From: an uncultured Neomegalonema sp.
GTDB lineage: Bacteria; Pseudomonadota; Alphaproteobacteria; Rhodobacterales; Rhodobacteraceae
Assembly (NCBI GenBank): GCA_937958345.1
Contig: CALGNW010000295.1
Span: forward strand, 1 to 7,349
Reading direction: 5' to 3'
Length of the DNA stretch: 7,349 nt
In this document: one piece after another, positions 6,408 through 7,349 of the stretch
How positions within the stretch are numbered: the first letter of the stretch is position 1
Layout: the number at the start of each line of letters is the position of its first letter
Position numbers and translations under genes: made by a program
Notes under the pieces: model-generated
Seen by the model: only the letters and a program-made list of their open reading frames with translations
The model's database searches: none
Told to the model about the DNA's origin: nothing

Positions 6408-6414
6408 GACCCGA

Positions 6415-6443
6415 AAAGTACAACCGCCCCGACAAACCGCCAA
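6415..6443 (-). promoter_or_regulatory. Possible weak promoter for the hydrolase-OsmC gene
   Basis: On the minus strand TTGGCG (6438-6443) and TACTTT (6415-6420) are 17 bp apart. The -35 box is fair but the -10 box matches consensus at only three of six bases. The position would give a leader of about 15-20 nt ending in the strong ribosome binding site. The call is weak. Confidence 0.25.
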
Positions 6444-6450
6444 GCGCGGT
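6436..6450 (-). terminator. Possible weak hairpin terminator after the M24 gene
   Basis: On the minus strand ACCGC and GCGGT form a 5 bp GC-rich stem with a 5 nt loop, followed by only a short T-stretch (TTGTC). It lies about 42 bp after the M24 stop. The stem is short and the T-tract poor, so it is at best a partial terminator. It overlaps the possible -35 box of the next gene. Confidence 0.2.
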
Positions 6451-6491
6451 GACGGTAGTGTGATCGGTGCATCGGGTCTGGTGCGCGTTCC

Positions 6492-7349
6492 CTAGTTCAG
6501 GAAGCGACTTTCAAACGGAAACTTCGTCAGGTTCTCGACGCCGGTTTCGGTGATTAAAACCTGATCTTCCAGTTTTATCCCGCAGGGGCCGCCGACCTCG
6601 CCGTAATAGACCTCGACACACAACGTCATCCCCGGCTCCAAAACGCGGTCCGCGTGCTGTCCCGCTTCAAAATCCGGCGCATAGCGGATCGAAGGATACT
6701 CGTCGCACAATCCGACACCGTGAAAGACCACGCCATAGCGTTGCTCGTTGTATTTCTCGGGCAATTGCTGTGACAGGCGTGTCAGATCATCAAGTTTAAT
6801 TCCCGGTTTAAGAATGGCTGTATTCGTCTGAATATGGTCCAGCGCATCGCGGTAAATCTGCTTTTCATAGGCGCTCGGCTCGGCATCGCCGACGATGATT
6901 GTGCGGCTCAGATCGGCGCAATACCCGTATGGCCCTATCAGGTCGGTATCATAGGCAAGGATATCACCCTCGGCCATCACACGCGGTCCGGCCTCCTGAA
7001 ACCACGGATTCGTGCGGGGGCCGGATGACAGGATACGCGTTTCGATCCACTCGCCGCCGCGAATGTGGTTTCCGTGCTGAAGGATCGCCCACGCATCGAC
7101 TTCGGTAATGCCGGGACGGACCATGGCGTGCATTTCATGCATAGACGCTTCGCAGGCGGCGATGGCACAGCGCATCGCATTCACCTCGTTGTCATTCTTT
7201 ATAACCCGCGCTAACTCGGTGACTTCCTGTCCGTTGAAGATTTCAACGCCGAGGCTTGCCAGCGCATCATGGCCGGGCCGTTCCATCCGATCGACTGCAA
7301 GACGCCGGTTATCCCCCGCATGCTCGCGCATCAACCCGTCAATCCCCTT
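6492..7349 (-). CDS. M24-fold metalloprotein resembling DMSP lyase DddP, N-terminus cut by window edge
   Basis: The frame is open to the window edge and gives the last 285 residues. DddP proteins are about 450 residues, so roughly 160 N-terminal residues are missing. Apparent start codons near 7334 are internal. The fragment has the creatinase/aminopeptidase-P fold core. In fragment numbering the metal-ligand pattern is Asp134, Asp136, Asp146, His210, Glu246 and Glu261. The D-x-D form and its spacing match the DddP crystal-structure ligands as I recall them. Tyr205 and Asp216, equivalent to DddP residues proposed for catalysis, are present in RYGVVFHGVGLCDEYP (204-219). GGEWIETR (98-105) and SGPRTNPWFQE (109-119) also recall DddP. 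DddP cleaves dimethylsulfoniopropionate to dimethyl sulfide and acrylate. DddP-like M24 proteins also occur outside known DMSP users, so a peptidase-like or other role remains possible. Confidence 0.85.
   Translation of the reverse strand, partial: KGIDGLMREHAGDNRRLAVDRMERPGHDALASLGVEIFNGQEVTELARVIKNDNEVNAMRCAIAACEASMHEMHAMVRPGITEVDAWAILQHGNHIRGGEWIETRILSSGPRTNPWFQEAGPRVMAEGDILAYDTDLIGPYGYCADLSRTIIVGDAEPSAYEKQIYRDALDHIQTNTAILKPGIKLDDLTRLSQQLPEKYNEQRYGVVFHGVGLCDEYPSIRYAPDFEAGQHADRVLEPGMTLCVEVYYGEVGGPCGIKLEDQVLITETGVENLTKFPFESRFLN

Overview
The window looks like chromosomal DNA of an alphaproteobacterium with fairly high GC. I infer this from codon use, from the rpmH-rnpA pair and from the types of gene present. 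A DddP-like M24 protein at the right end would fit a marine or DMSP-exposed lineage, but that is only a hint. No tRNA, rRNA, CRISPR array, insertion sequence or phage gene was seen.

Left end (1-456, minus strand): the core pair rpmH (ribosomal protein L34) and rnpA (RNase P protein, cut by the window edge). A clear sigma70-type promoter reads leftward into the pair. Neither gene is in the supplied ORF list; both were read directly from the sequence. Positions 457-605 form a divergent intergenic stretch with no gene and no convincing plus-strand promoter.

Middle (606-5218, plus strand): four tightly packed genes that probably form one operon. They encode a polytopic VTT/TVP38-type membrane protein, a mercuric-reductase-like FAD/NAD disulfide oxidoreductase, a membrane sensor histidine kinase with no response regulator beside it, and a P1 (S58, DmpA/NylC-type) self-processing hydrolase. 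The junctions are an 8 bp overlap, a 23 bp gap and a 4 bp ATGA overlap, so translational coupling is likely. A membrane protein, a soluble flavoenzyme and a sensor kinase together suggest a redox or envelope-stress module; that function is inference.

Right end (5215-7349, minus strand): a two-domain alpha/beta hydrolase-OsmC fusion, with an M24-fold protein upstream of it that runs off the window. The M24 protein keeps the metal-ligand pattern and candidate catalytic residues of the DMSP lyase DddP. The hydrolase-OsmC gene converges on the P1 hydrolase gene so closely that both stop codons come from the same CTAG palindrome.

The most useful points for follow-up are the VTT-flavoenzyme-kinase-hydrolase operon, the Tyr in place of the catalytic His in the flavoenzyme, the substitutions around the P1 hydrolase active site, and the DddP-like protein next to an OsmC fusion.
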